Source of the DNA: Streptomyces uncialis
GTDB lineage: Bacteria > Actinomycetota > Actinomycetes > Streptomycetales > Streptomycetaceae
Reading direction: 5' to 3'
DNA: 64,000 nucleotides
NCBI RefSeq assembly: GCF_001905345.1
Contig: NZ_LFBV01000005.1
Location: forward strand, 372,001-436,000
The position numbers and the translations under genes were made by a program. Of this stretch, positions 43,535 to 52,370 are shown in pieces (within the stretch, counting starts at the first letter, position 1; each line of letters opens with the position of its first letter). The notes beneath the pieces are model-generated. The model had not been told where the DNA came from. It did no database searches and was given only the letters and a program-made list of their open reading frames with translations.

Positions 43535-45373
43535 ATGGCGGTTTCCGTATCCCTTCCGGCGCTCGGTGAGAGCGTCACCGAGGGCACTGTCACCCGCTGG
43601 CTGAAGGCCGAGGGCGAGCGCGTCGAACTCGACGAGCCGCTGCTGGAGGTGTCGACCGACAAGGTCGACACCGAGATCCCCTCGCCCGCCGCCGGCATTC
43701 TGGCGTCCATCAAGGTCGCCGAGGACGAGACGGTGGAGGTCGGCGCAGAGCTGGCCGTCATCGACGACGGCAGCGGTGCCCCCGCCGCCGACCCGGCCCC
43801 GGCCGCCGCCGAGGCTCCCGCCCCGGCCCCCGAGCAGCCCGCCGAGCAGCCTGCCGAGACCCCGGCGCCCGTCGCCGAGGCCCCGGCCGCCGAGGCCCCC
43901 GCCGCCCCCGAGGCTCCTGCCGCCGCTCCGGCGGGCGGGGCCGCCGAGGGCACCGACGTGGTCCTTCCGGCGCTCGGTGAGAGCGTCACCGAGGGCACCG
44001 TCACCCGCTGGCTGAAGGCCGTCGGTGACTCCGTCGACGCCGACGAGCCGCTGCTGGAGGTGTCCACCGACAAGGTCGACACCGAGATCCCCTCGCCCGT
44101 CGCCGGTGTTCTCCTGGAGATCACCGTCGGTGAGGACGAGACCGCGGAGGTCGGCGCCAAGCTCGCGGTGATCGGTGCCCCGGGTGCCGCTCCCGCCGCC
44201 GCCCCGGCCCCCGCCGCGGCTCCGGCCCCGGCTCCGGCAGCCGAGGCCCCCGCCCCGGCCGCCACCCCGGCTCCGGCTGCTCCGGCGCCCGCACCGGCCG
44301 CTCCGGCCCCGGCGCCCGCCGCCGCTGCCCCGGCCGCTCCGGCTCCGGCCGCTCCGGCTCCGGCTCCGGCCGCTCCCGCGGCGCCGCAGGCTCCCTCCGC
44401 TCCCGCCCCCGCCGCCGCGCGGGACACGGACGAGGGCGCCTACGTCACCCCGCTGGTGCGCAAGCTCGCCGCCGAGAACGGTGTCGCGCTGTCGTCCGTC
44501 AAGGGCACCGGTGTCGGCGGCCGTATCCGCAAGCAGGACGTCATCGCCGCGGGAGAGGCCGCCAAGGCCGCCGCGGCTCCGGCGCCCGCCGCCGCTGCCG
44601 CACCGGCCGCCGCTCCGGCCGCCAAGAAGGCCCCGGCCCTTGAGGTGTCCCCGCTGCGCGGTCAGACGGTCAAGATGACCCGGATGCGCAAGCTCATCGG
44701 CGACAACATGATGAAGGCGCTGCACAGCCAGGCGCAGCTCACCTCGGTCGTCGAGGTGGACGTGACCCGGCTGATGCGGCTGCGTGCCCAGGCCAAGGAC
44801 TCCTTCGCCGCCCGTGAGGGCGTCAAGCTGTCCCCGATGCCCTTCTACGTGAAGGCGGCGGCCCAGGCGCTCAAGGCGCACCCGATCGTCAACGCCCGGA
44901 TCAACGAGGACGAGGGGACCATCACCTACTTCGACACGGAGAACATCGGCATCGCCGTGGACTCCGAGAAGGGGCTGATGACCCCGGTCATCAAGGGCGC
45001 GGGCGACCTCAACATCGCCGGTATCGCCAAGAAGACCGCCGAGCTGGCCGGTGCCGTGCGCACCAACAAGATCCGCCCCGACGACCTCGCGGGCGCGACC
45101 TTCACGGTGAGCAACACCGGCTCGCGCGGCGCGCTCTTCGACACGGTGATCGTGCCGCCCACCCAGGCCGCCATCCTGGGCATCGGCGCCACGGTCAAGC
45201 GTCCGGCGGTCATCGAGACCCCCGACGGCACCGTGATCGGCGTCCGGGACATGACGTACCTGTCGCTGTCGTACGACCACCGTCTGGTCGACGGCGCCGA
45301 CGCCGCCCGGTACCTCAGCGCCGTCAAGGCGATCCTGGAGGCCGGCGAGTTCGAGGTCGAGCTCGGTCTGTAG
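43535..45373 (+). CDS. sucB: 2-oxo acid dehydrogenase E2 (dihydrolipoamide acyltransferase), two lipoyl domains
   Basis: The 612-residue protein has two N-terminal lipoyl domains with modified lysines Lys43 and Lys180 (both in STDKVDTEIP), joined by Ala/Pro-rich linkers. A peripheral-subunit-binding domain follows near residue 305 (YVTPLVRKLAAENGV). The C-terminal catalytic domain contains SYDHRLVDGAD with His582 and Asp586. The name sucB follows common annotation. In actinobacteria the 2-oxoglutarate E1 carries its own E2 domain, so this protein, between lpdA and aceE, probably serves pyruvate dehydrogenase. LipA and LipB, which attach its lipoyl groups, are encoded at 58.7-60.6 kb. Confidence 0.93.
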   Translation: MAVSVSLPALGESVTEGTVTRWLKAEGERVELDEPLLEVSTDKVDTEIPSPAAGILASIKVAEDETVEVGAELAVIDDGSGAPAADPAPAAAEAPAPAPEQPAEQPAETPAPVAEAPAAEAPAAPEAPAAAPAGGAAEGTDVVLPALGESVTEGTVTRWLKAVGDSVDADEPLLEVSTDKVDTEIPSPVAGVLLEITVGEDETAEVGAKLAVIGAPGAAPAAAPAPAAAPAPAPAAEAPAPAATPAPAAPAPAPAAPAPAPAAAAPAAPAPAAPAPAPAAPAAPQAPSAPAPAAARDTDEGAYVTPLVRKLAAENGVALSSVKGTGVGGRIRKQDVIAAGEAAKAAAAPAPAAAAAPAAAPAAKKAPALEVSPLRGQTVKMTRMRKLIGDNMMKALHSQAQLTSVVEVDVTRLMRLRAQAKDSFAAREGVKLSPMPFYVKAAAQALKAHPIVNARINEDEGTITYFDTENIGIAVDSEKGLMTPVIKGAGDLNIAGIAKKTAELAGAVRTNKIRPDDLAGATFTVSNTGSRGALFDTVIVPPTQAAILGIGATVKRPAVIETPDGTVIGVRDMTYLSLSYDHRLVDGADAARYLSAVKAILEAGEFEVELGL

Positions 45374-45385
45374 CCGGTCCGGCCG

Positions 45386-45421
45386 CCCGTACGGGGATAG
45401 GTGTACGTTCCCCCGTACGGG
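45386..45421 (+). terminator. Terminator of the E2 gene
   Basis: CCCGTACGGGG (45386-45396) and CCCCGTACGGG (45411-45421) form an 11-bp stem with a 14-nt loop, 12 bp after the stop codon. Confidence 0.7.
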
Positions 45422-45495
45422 TGACGGCCGGGTTGCCCGCGACACGCGGTTCGACGGTGCGGACGGCCTGTAAGGCTCACCACACCTGGGACAAC

Positions 45496-45526
45496 GCCCC
45501 CGTTCGGATGACTTCCGGACGGGGGC
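45496..45526 (+). terminator. Second terminator before the GntR gene
   Basis: GCCCCCGTTCGGA (45496-45508) pairs with TCCGGACGGGGGC (45514-45526), one G-U pair, 5-nt loop. Confidence 0.8.
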
Positions 45527-45533
45527 GCAGCCG

Positions 45534-45550
45534 TATTGTCTAAAGGTCAA
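45534..45550 (+). promoter_or_regulatory. Candidate GntR autoregulation site
   Basis: TTGTC-TAAAG-GTCAA (45536-45550) is a near-perfect inverted repeat. It overlaps TATTGT (45534-45539), a possible -10 box, 45-60 bp before the gntR start. FCD-type GntR regulators often bind such sites at their own promoters. Confidence 0.35.
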
Positions 45551-45594
45551 CGCCCTTGGGGGTCCCCACGACGCCCGGCAGCAAGGAGCCCGTC

Positions 45595-46230
45595 ATGACC
45601 GCGCCCGTCGTCCACTCGCTACGCGAACAGATCCGCGAGCACATCGTGGAGGGGATCGTGAGCGGGCGCTGGAAGCCGGGTGAGCGGATCGTCGAGCGGC
45701 GGATCGCCACGGAGCTGGAGGTCAGCCAGACTCCCGTGCGGGAGGCGCTGCGGGAGCTGGAGTCGCTGCGGCTGATCGAGTCGGCCCCGAACAAGGGGGT
45801 CCGGGTGCGCAACCTCAGCGCGGCGGACCTGGAGGAGAGCTATCCCGTGCGGGCGGGGCTTGAGGCGATCGCCGCGGAGCTCGCGGCGGAGCGGCTCGCG
45901 GCGGACTGCTCGGCGCTGGAGCCGCATGTGGAGGCGCTGTACGCGGCGGACCGGCTCGCCGACGGGACCGGGCAGGTGCGGCACACCGTGGCGTTCCACC
46001 GGGAGATGGTGCGGGCCGCGCGGAACGCGGTGCTGCTGCATACGTGGGAGGGGCTGGGGATCGAGGTCTTCACCTCGCTCTCCATCCGGTGGCTGGGGAC
46101 GGTTCAGCAGTCCTATGCCGAGGAGCACGAGGCGCTTGTCGCGGCGTTCAAGCGGCGTGATCCGGCTATCGCCGAGCTGGTCAAGGCCCACGTACTCGGC
46201 TGCGCGCCGCGGCCCGACGCAGCGGTGTAG
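45595..46230 (+). CDS. GntR-family (FCD) transcriptional regulator
   Basis: The ATG at 45595 has AAGGAG 6 nt upstream and gives 211 residues. The N-terminal winged helix-turn-helix (residues about 5-75) contains the GntR motif VSQTPVREALRELESLRLIE. The FCD effector domain follows, with the ligand-pocket arginine/histidine pattern (EESYPVRAGLEAIA, FHREMVRAARN). Such proteins often sense organic acids. The gene lies between lpdA/E2 and aceE, so it may regulate pyruvate dehydrogenase; palindromes at 47208-47235 are candidate sites. Repeat array F follows its stop codon. Confidence 0.93.
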   Translation: MTAPVVHSLREQIREHIVEGIVSGRWKPGERIVERRIATELEVSQTPVREALRELESLRLIESAPNKGVRVRNLSAADLEESYPVRAGLEAIAAELAAERLAADCSALEPHVEALYAADRLADGTGQVRHTVAFHREMVRAARNAVLLHTWEGLGIEVFTSLSIRWLGTVQQSYAEEHEALVAAFKRRDPAIAELVKAHVLGCAPRPDAAV

Positions 46231-46239
46231 CTCCCGCCG

Positions 46240-47040
46240 GCGCCTTTGTCCGGCTGGACGCGCTTGTTCCTGTGCCGTCGCTCGTCGTTCTCGCGCAGTT
46301 CCCCACGGGTCGCCTTCGCTTGCGCTTCCCAGGTCTGTCCGGGTGGGCGCACCTTTCCTGTGCGGGTCGTTCGTGGGTGCGCAGTTCCCCGCGCCCCTGG
46401 GTTTCTTGTGCTGGACGCACTTCGTTCCTGTGCCGTCGCTCGTCGTTTTCGCGCAGTTCCCCGCGCCCCTTTGGGGCGCGTCCGGTCGGTTCTTCGGGTC
46501 GGTGCCGGTCGGGATTCTCCGTCCTCGATCCGACACGCTCGGTAAGACGTTCCGTGGTCCGACTGAAGAGCATCGGAGTCTGCGAGCAGAGATTCCCGCC
46601 CACCCCCTCCCGCAGCAGCGCGACTCCGCGAGGAGGGGGGTTTGAACCCCAGCCCCGGGCTGACGCCGGCCCGCTGTCTGACCCCACCCGCAGACTGAGA
46701 ACAGCCCCAGGTGAGCGCCCCCAAAGGGGCGCGAGGAACTGCGCGAAGACGAGGACCGGCCCGCACCCGACGAACAAGCCCGAAGGGGCAGCATCCAGGG
46801 GCGCGGGGAACTGCGCGAGCAACCAACGACCACCCGCACCCGAACGGGAACCGCAAGAGGCGCGACCCAAGGGGCGCGGGGAACTGCGCACCCCACGAGC
46901 GACGGCACAGGGACAAGTGCCCCCAGCACAGGAAACCCAGGGGCGCGGGGAACTGCGCAAAAACGACGAGTGACGGCACAGGAACACGTACGTCCAGCCG
47001 GACAGACCTGGGAAGCGCAAGCGAAGGCGGCCCGCACAGG
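46240..47040. repeat. Intergenic repeat array F
   Basis: No gene is supported. Reversed cores at 46379-46397 and 46451-46469, plus a shortened one near 46296, are followed by the central module (46489-46640). Forward cores then lie at 46726-46744 (one mismatch), 46798-46816, 46871-46889 and 46940-46958. The array begins right after the gntR stop. It shares long blocks with arrays D and E. Confidence 0.9.
46489..46640. other. Conserved central module of array F
   Basis: It is the same inverted order as in array D, with TGAAGAGCATCGGAGTCTGC and stems CCACCCCCTCC/GGAGGGGGG and CCCGC/GCGGG (one base changed, GCGAGCAG). Both D and F continue into a shared segment with CCCCAGCCCCGGGCTGACGC. Confidence 0.7.
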
Positions 47041-47207
47041 GGACCCGGACCCGCGTCGGCGGGCATCCCTCCGCGGCCCGGGGTTCAAGGGAGACGCGAA
47101 CCGCTCAAACGTGCGGAGCACCCCCGCCCACCTGCGAAAACCAGGGCACCCCATGCCTGCCGCAGAGGCACTCCGTGCCGACTTTCTTGATTCGGAGAGG
47201 TTTTACC

Positions 47208-47247
47208 GATCAACCCTTTGATCGATCATCGATCAGGGAGTTACAGT
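47208..47247 (+). promoter_or_regulatory. aceE promoter with 17-bp palindromic operator
   Basis: TTGATC (47218-47223) and TACAGT (47242-47247) are 18 nt apart. The perfect palindrome TGATCGAT-C-ATCGATCA (47219-47235) covers the -35 box and half of the spacer. A second inverted repeat, GATCAA-CCCT-TTGATC (47208-47223), overlaps it. This layout suggests a repressor. The start codon is 108 nt downstream of the -10 box. Confidence 0.65.
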
Positions 47248-47354
47248 CACCGTCGGGCTCCTACCCGAGCCCTCGCCCTGTCCTGCCAAGAACAAGGGCA
47301 CCCCCCGGACCCCTACCGATGAGGGAACCCCCTTCGACACCGGAAGGCGGCGAA

Positions 47355-50060
47355 ATGACCGACCCCACCGCGATCCAGCCCAGCCAGCTCGACCAGCTCC
47401 CCGACCGTGACCCCGAGGAGACCGCCGAATGGCAGGCCTCCCTGGACGCCGTCACCAAGGCCGCCGGTCCCCACCGTGCCGCGTACCTGATGCGGCGCAC
47501 GCTGGAGCGCGCCGAGGGCGCCGGTCTCGCGCTGCCCAAGCTGCTGGAGACCGACTACGTCAACACGATCCCGACCTCCGCCGAGCCCGCGCCCGAGGGT
47601 GACGAGGCGCTGGAGCAGCGGATCGCCGGCTGGAACCGCTGGAACGCGGCGGCCATGGTCACCCGCGGCAGCAAACACGGCGTCGGCGGCCATATCGCGA
47701 CGTTCGCCTCGGCCGCCTGGCTGTACGAGACCGGCTTCAACCACTTCTTCCGGGGCAAGGAGGCGGCGGACGCGCCGGGCTCCGGCGACCAGCTCTACAT
47801 CCAGGGTCACGCCTCCCCCGGCATCTACGCCCGTGCCTTCCTCGACGGCAGGCTCACCGAGGCGCACCTGGACAACTTCCGCCAGGAGGCGGGCGGCAAC
47901 GGACTGCCCTCCTACCCGCACCCGCGGCGGCTGCCCTGGCTCTGGGAGTTCCCGACCGTCTCCATGGGTCTCGGCCCGCTGTCGGCGATCTACCAGGCCC
48001 GGTTCAACCGGTATCTGACCAACCGCGGCATCAAGGACCTGTCCGCCTCGCATGTGTGGGCGTTCCTCGGTGACGGTGAGATGGACGAGCCCGAGTCGAC
48101 GGCGGCCCTCGCGCTCGCCGCCCGCGAGGAGCTGGACAACCTCACCTTCGTCATCAACTGCAACCTCCAGCGCCTCGACGGCCCGGTCCGCGCCAACTTC
48201 AAGATCGTCCAGGAGCTGGAGGCCCAGTTCCGGGGCGCCGGCTGGAATGTCGTGAAGTCGCTGTGGGGCACCGCCTGGGACGAGCTGTTCCAGCTGGACA
48301 CCACCGGCGCCCTGGTACGGCGGCTGCGTGAGGTACCCGACGCGCAGGTGCAGACGTACCAGACGCGTGACGCGGCCTACATCCGCGCGGACTTCTTCGG
48401 CAAGGACCCGGCGCTGGCGGAGCTCTCGAAGCTCGTCAGCGACGACAAGATCCTGGAGTGCTTCCATCTGTCGCGCGGTGGCCACGAGCCGCGCAAGGTG
48501 TACGCCGCCTACCGTGCCGCGGTCTCCCACAAGGGCGCGCCGACGGTGATCCTCGCGCAGACCGTGAAGGGCTTCACCCTGGGTCGGGGCTTCGCGTCGA
48601 AGAACGCGAACCACCAGATGAAGAAGCTGTCCACGGACGAGTTCAAGGACATGCGGGACCTGCTGGACCTGCCGATCGCGGACAGCGCGTTCGTCGACGG
48701 TGTGGTGCCCTACGGCCACCCCGGCGCCGACTCCCCCGAGGTCCGCTACCTCCAGGAGCGCCGCGCGGCCCTCGGCGGCCCCGCCCCCGCGCGCCGGGTG
48801 CACCCGGTGGCGCCGCTGCCCGCGCCCGCGGACAAGGCGTTCGCGTCGTTCGACAAGGGCTCCGGCAGCCAGTCGGTCGCCACGACGATGGCGTTCGTCC
48901 GGCTGGTCAAGGACCTCATCCGGGACAAGGAGACCGGCCGCCGCTGGGTGCCGATCGTCCCCGACGAGGCCCGCACCTTCGGTATGGAGTCGCTGTTCCC
49001 GTCGCTCGGGATCTACTCGCCGAAGGGCCAGACGTACGAGCCGGTCGACCGTGACCAGCTGATGTACTACCGCGAGGCCCAGGACGGCCAGATCCTCAAC
49101 GAGGGGATCACCGAGGCCGGGTCCATGGCGGACTTCATCGCCGCGAGCACGTCGTACGCGACGCACGGCGAGACGATGATCCCGTTCTACATCTTCTACT
49201 CGATGTTCGGCTGGCAGCGCACCGCCGACCAGATGTGGCAGCTCGGCGACCAGCTCGGGCGCGGCTTCCTGGTGGGCGCGACGGCCGGGCGGACCACGCT
49301 GACCGGTGAGGGCCTCCAGCACGCCGACGGGCACTCGCCGGTGATCGCCGCGACCAACCCGGCCGCGATGTCGTACGACCCGGCGTTCGCGTACGAGGTC
49401 GCCGCGATCGTCAAGGACGGTCTGCGGCGGATGTACGGCGAGCCGGTGGCCGGTGAGGACCAGGACGTCTTCTACTACCTCACGGTCTACAACGAGCCGA
49501 TGCCGCAGCCCGCGAAGCCGGGCGGGATCGACGAGGGCATCGTCAAGGGGCTGTACCGCTTCAACACCGCGGAGTCCGCCGGGCTCACCCTGCCGGTGAA
49601 CGCGCCGCGTATCCAGCTGCTCGGCTCCGGTACGGCGATCCACTGGGCGCTGAAGGCGCAGCGGATGCTGGCGGAGGAGTGGGGCGTCGGGTCCGACGTA
49701 TGGTCGGCGACTTCGTGGACCGAGCTGCGGCGCGACGCGCTGGAGGCGGACGCGGCGGTGCTGCGCGGTGAGGACCGGACGCCGTTCCTGCGCAAGGCGC
49801 TCGCCGGGGCCGAGGGGCCCGTGCTGGCCGTCAGCGACTACATGCGGCAGGTGCCGGACCAGATCGCGCAGTGGGTCGAGCAGGACTGGACCTCGCTGGG
49901 GGCCGACGGGTTCGGGCTCTCCGACACCCGCGACGCCGCGCGCCGCCACTTCGGTGTCGACGCCGAGTCGGTCGTCGTGGCCGCGCTGGCCCAGCTGGCG
50001 CGCCGCGGTGAGGTACCCGCCGCCGCGGTGAAGGAGTCGCGCGAGCGTTACGGGCTGTAG
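47355..50060 (+). CDS. aceE: Pyruvate dehydrogenase E1 component, homodimeric type
   Basis: The 901-residue protein is the single-chain E1 that decarboxylates pyruvate and acylates lipoyl E2. The thiamine diphosphate motif is visible as GDGEMDEPES followed by CNLQRLDGPV; TRGSKHGVGGHIATFASAAW and YATHGETMIPFYIFYS are typical. The ATG at 47355 gives the family N-terminus (MTDPTAIQPS). It is transcribed alone, from the promoter at about 47208-47247, and has a strong terminator behind it. Its E2 and E3 partners are encoded at 42.1-45.4 kb on the same strand. Confidence 0.97.
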   Translation: MTDPTAIQPSQLDQLPDRDPEETAEWQASLDAVTKAAGPHRAAYLMRRTLERAEGAGLALPKLLETDYVNTIPTSAEPAPEGDEALEQRIAGWNRWNAAAMVTRGSKHGVGGHIATFASAAWLYETGFNHFFRGKEAADAPGSGDQLYIQGHASPGIYARAFLDGRLTEAHLDNFRQEAGGNGLPSYPHPRRLPWLWEFPTVSMGLGPLSAIYQARFNRYLTNRGIKDLSASHVWAFLGDGEMDEPESTAALALAAREELDNLTFVINCNLQRLDGPVRANFKIVQELEAQFRGAGWNVVKSLWGTAWDELFQLDTTGALVRRLREVPDAQVQTYQTRDAAYIRADFFGKDPALAELSKLVSDDKILECFHLSRGGHEPRKVYAAYRAAVSHKGAPTVILAQTVKGFTLGRGFASKNANHQMKKLSTDEFKDMRDLLDLPIADSAFVDGVVPYGHPGADSPEVRYLQERRAALGGPAPARRVHPVAPLPAPADKAFASFDKGSGSQSVATTMAFVRLVKDLIRDKETGRRWVPIVPDEARTFGMESLFPSLGIYSPKGQTYEPVDRDQLMYYREAQDGQILNEGITEAGSMADFIAASTSYATHGETMIPFYIFYSMFGWQRTADQMWQLGDQLGRGFLVGATAGRTTLTGEGLQHADGHSPVIAATNPAAMSYDPAFAYEVAAIVKDGLRRMYGEPVAGEDQDVFYYLTVYNEPMPQPAKPGGIDEGIVKGLYRFNTAESAGLTLPVNAPRIQLLGSGTAIHWALKAQRMLAEEWGVGSDVWSATSWTELRRDALEADAAVLRGEDRTPFLRKALAGAEGPVLAVSDYMRQVPDQIAQWVEQDWTSLGADGFGLSDTRDAARRHFGVDAESVVVAALAQLARRGEVPAAAVKESRERYGL

Positions 50061-50083
50061 CGGTCCGGGAGCAGCCGTCCGAG

Positions 50084-50128
50084 GGGCGGGGGTGCGGGTG
50101 GCCGTGACGGCCGTCCGCGCCCCCGCCC
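50084..50128 (+). terminator. Terminator of aceE
   Basis: GGGCGGGGG (50084-50092) pairs with CCCCCGCCC (50120-50128), continued inward by GCGG/CCGC and GGCCG/CGGCC. Confidence 0.8.
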
Positions 50129-50183
50129 TTCGGCGTTCCCCGGGCGGGCCGGGGGCAGGGGTGGCGGGCGGCATCATGGGGGG

Positions 50184-51194
50184 ATGCGGGCTGCGCGGTT
50201 GATCAGGATGGTGCTGCTGCTCCAGGCGCGGGCGTCGATGACGGCGGCCGAGCTGGCGCGGGAGCTGGAGGTGTCCGAGCGGACCGTCACCCGGGACGCA
50301 CAGGCCCTCTCCGAGGCCGGGGTGCCGGTGTACGCGGACCGGGGGCGCGTGGGCGGCTACCGGCTCGTGGGCGGCTACCGCACCCGGCTGACGGGCCTGG
50401 ACCGGGGCGAGGCGGAGGCGCTGTTCCTGTCGGGGGTGCCGGGTGCCCTGCGGGAGATGGGGCTGGAGGACGCGGCGTCGGCGGCCCGGCTGAAGGTGTC
50501 GGCCGCGCTGATGCCGTCGTTGCGCGGCGCGTCCCGTACGGCCGCGCAGCGGTTCCATCTGGACGCCCCGGGCTGGTTCCACGCGCCGAAGGCCCCGGCG
50601 CTGCTGCCCGCGGTCGCGGACGCCGTCTGGGACGACCGCCGGATCACCGCCCGCTACCGCCAGGGCGGCGGCGTCTCCCCGGGGAGCGGCGAGGGGGAGG
50701 ACGCGCGCCCCGCCGAGGTGGAGCGGGTGCTGGAGCCGTACGGGCTGGTCCTGAAGGCGGGTGTCTGGTACCTGTGCGCCCGGGCGGACACGGGGGCGTA
50801 CCGGGTCTACCGGATCGACCGGTTCACGGCGGTAGCGGCCGGGGCGGAGCGGTTCGACCGGGACGGGGATTTCGATCTGCCGGGGTTCTGGGCCGAGCGG
50901 GGCGCGCAGTTCGCGCGGGCCCTGCTGCGTACGTCGGCGGTCGTCCGGCTGTCGGCGGAGGGGGCGCGGCTGCTGCGGCACGCGGTGGGCGCGGCTGCGG
51001 CCGGGGAGGCGCTGGCGGAGCCCGGGGAGCCGGACGCGCGGGGCCGGGTGACGGTCACGGTGCCCGTGGAGTCGGACGAGGTGGCGTACAGCCAGCTGCT
51101 GATGCTGGGGCCGGAGGCGGAGGTGCTCGCGCCGCCCGCGCTGCGGCGCCGGTTCACGGACGCGACGGAGCGGATGGCGCGCCACTACCGCTGA
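50184..51194 (+). CDS. HTH and WYL-domain transcriptional regulator (YafY family)
   Basis: The 336-residue protein has an N-terminal helix-turn-helix (MTAAELARELEVSERTVTRD), a middle region and a WYL-type domain near residues 140-220 (VLEPYGLVLKAGVWYLCAR). A WCX-type C-terminal part follows. WYL regulators bind ligands or nucleic acid and control nearby genes. The ATG at 50184 gives the usual start MRAARLIRMV; no clear Shine-Dalgarno precedes it. It is convergent with an SDR gene. Targets are unknown. Confidence 0.9.
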   Translation: MRAARLIRMVLLLQARASMTAAELARELEVSERTVTRDAQALSEAGVPVYADRGRVGGYRLVGGYRTRLTGLDRGEAEALFLSGVPGALREMGLEDAASAARLKVSAALMPSLRGASRTAAQRFHLDAPGWFHAPKAPALLPAVADAVWDDRRITARYRQGGGVSPGSGEGEDARPAEVERVLEPYGLVLKAGVWYLCARADTGAYRVYRIDRFTAVAAGAERFDRDGDFDLPGFWAERGAQFARALLRTSAVVRLSAEGARLLRHAVGAAAAGEALAEPGEPDARGRVTVTVPVESDEVAYSQLLMLGPEAEVLAPPALRRRFTDATERMARHYR

Positions 51195-51204
51195 CGGACC
51201 GGCG

Positions 51205-51241
51205 GCGGCCCGTGTCTCCCCCGGGCGGAGACACGGGCCGC
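51205..51241. terminator. Bidirectional terminator
   Basis: GCGGCCCGTGTCTC (51205-51218) and GAGACACGGGCCGC (51228-51241) form a perfect 14-bp stem with a 9-nt loop between convergent genes. Confidence 0.88.
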
Positions 51242-51252
51242 GCGCGTGCGGG

Positions 51253-52266
51253 TCAGCGGCGGTGGGCCGCCGGATCGGGGTGCTCGCCCGCCCGCTCCTT
51301 GAGGATGAAGCCCCAGACGTCCGGGCGGCTGCCGTCCGTGTCGGTGACGCCGTACTCGCGGGCGAGTTCGCCGCTGTCGAGGGACCGTCCGGTGAAGCGG
51401 CGCCGGTCCGGGTCGGCGGCGAGGGCGGCGATCCCCCGGGCGAGGTAGGCCGGTGACTCGGACAGTTCCCAGTGCTGTTGCCCGCCGATGCCGTCCCGCC
51501 AGGTCTCCTCGGTCAGGCCGAAGGCGTCGAGCATCTCCTCGGAGCGCAGGAAGCCGGGGGTGACGGCGACAGCGGTGCCGCCGACGTCCTCCAGTTCCCC
51601 GGCGAGGAGGAAGGCCATCCGGATGGGGGCGTTCTTGGCGAGGTCGTAGTAGAAGTTCTCCCGGGAGACCTGGTTGGTGCGGGCGGTGCCGTCGGTGACC
51701 TCGATGAGCAGGGCGCCGGGGTGCCGGACCAGCAGGGGCAGCGCGACACTGCTGGTGATGATGTGGCTGCGGACCCCGAGGTCGAGCATCCGCAGGCCCC
51801 GGTCGAGGTCGACGTCCCACATCCGGGTGCCGAAGTCGAGGAGCGGGTTTCCGCCCCACATGTCGTTGACGAGGATGTCGAGCCGTCCGTGGTCGCGTTC
51901 CACCCGGTCGAGCAGGGCGCGTACCCGGTCGGCCTCCAGATGGTCGGTCGGGACGGCGATCCCGGCGCCGCCGGAGTGCGCGGCGGCCGCCGCCGCGTCG
52001 ACGAGTTCCACCGTGCCCTCGATGGTCTCCGTGGCGCGTCCCAGTTCGCTGACCCGCGCGCGGGTGGTACGTCCGGTGGCGTAGACGGTGGCTCCGGCGC
52101 GGCCGAGTTCCACGGCGATGGCGCGTCCGGCGCCCCGGGTGGCCCCGGCGACCAGGGCGATCCGGCCGGTCAGGGGCCCGCCGGGCGGGGTGGTCGCGGT
52201 GCCGGTGGCGGGAAGCGGAGTGGTGTGGTCGGTCATGGACCCGATGGTGCCGTCCAATCCGGACAT
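51253..52266 (-). CDS. Short-chain dehydrogenase/reductase
   Basis: The protein has the SDR nucleotide-binding motif GATRGAGRAIA and NDMWGG where classical SDRs have NNAG. The catalytic Tyr-Lys pair is likely YYDLAKNAP, with the serine in SSVALPLL. The residues after the glycine motif and YATGRTTRA suggest NADP use. The ATG at 52266 (MSGLDGTIG) gives 337 residues; a second ATG at 52236 (MTDHTTPLP) is also possible. The substrate is not identifiable. The gene is convergent with the WYL regulator and divergent from a DUF4240 gene. Confidence 0.9.
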   Translation of the reverse strand: MSGLDGTIGSMTDHTTPLPATGTATTPPGGPLTGRIALVAGATRGAGRAIAVELGRAGATVYATGRTTRARVSELGRATETIEGTVELVDAAAAAAHSGGAGIAVPTDHLEADRVRALLDRVERDHGRLDILVNDMWGGNPLLDFGTRMWDVDLDRGLRMLDLGVRSHIITSSVALPLLVRHPGALLIEVTDGTARTNQVSRENFYYDLAKNAPIRMAFLLAGELEDVGGTAVAVTPGFLRSEEMLDAFGLTEETWRDGIGGQQHWELSESPAYLARGIAALAADPDRRRFTGRSLDSGELAREYGVTDTDGSRPDVWGFILKERAGEHPDPAAHRR

Positions 52267-52370
52267 CCTCTGTCGCCTTTCCGGCGGGGCTCCCCGGACC
52301 GGCCGCAACGGGTGCACGTACGCGCACTCGGCGTGCGGCGCGGGGGCCGAAGGCCGATGCTGGTCCCGTG

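Noticed and set aside
46630..46660. GGTTTGAACCCC looking like a tRNA T-arm
   Set aside because: No acceptor, D or anticodon arm can be folded around it. It is part of the central module shared by the repeat arrays.
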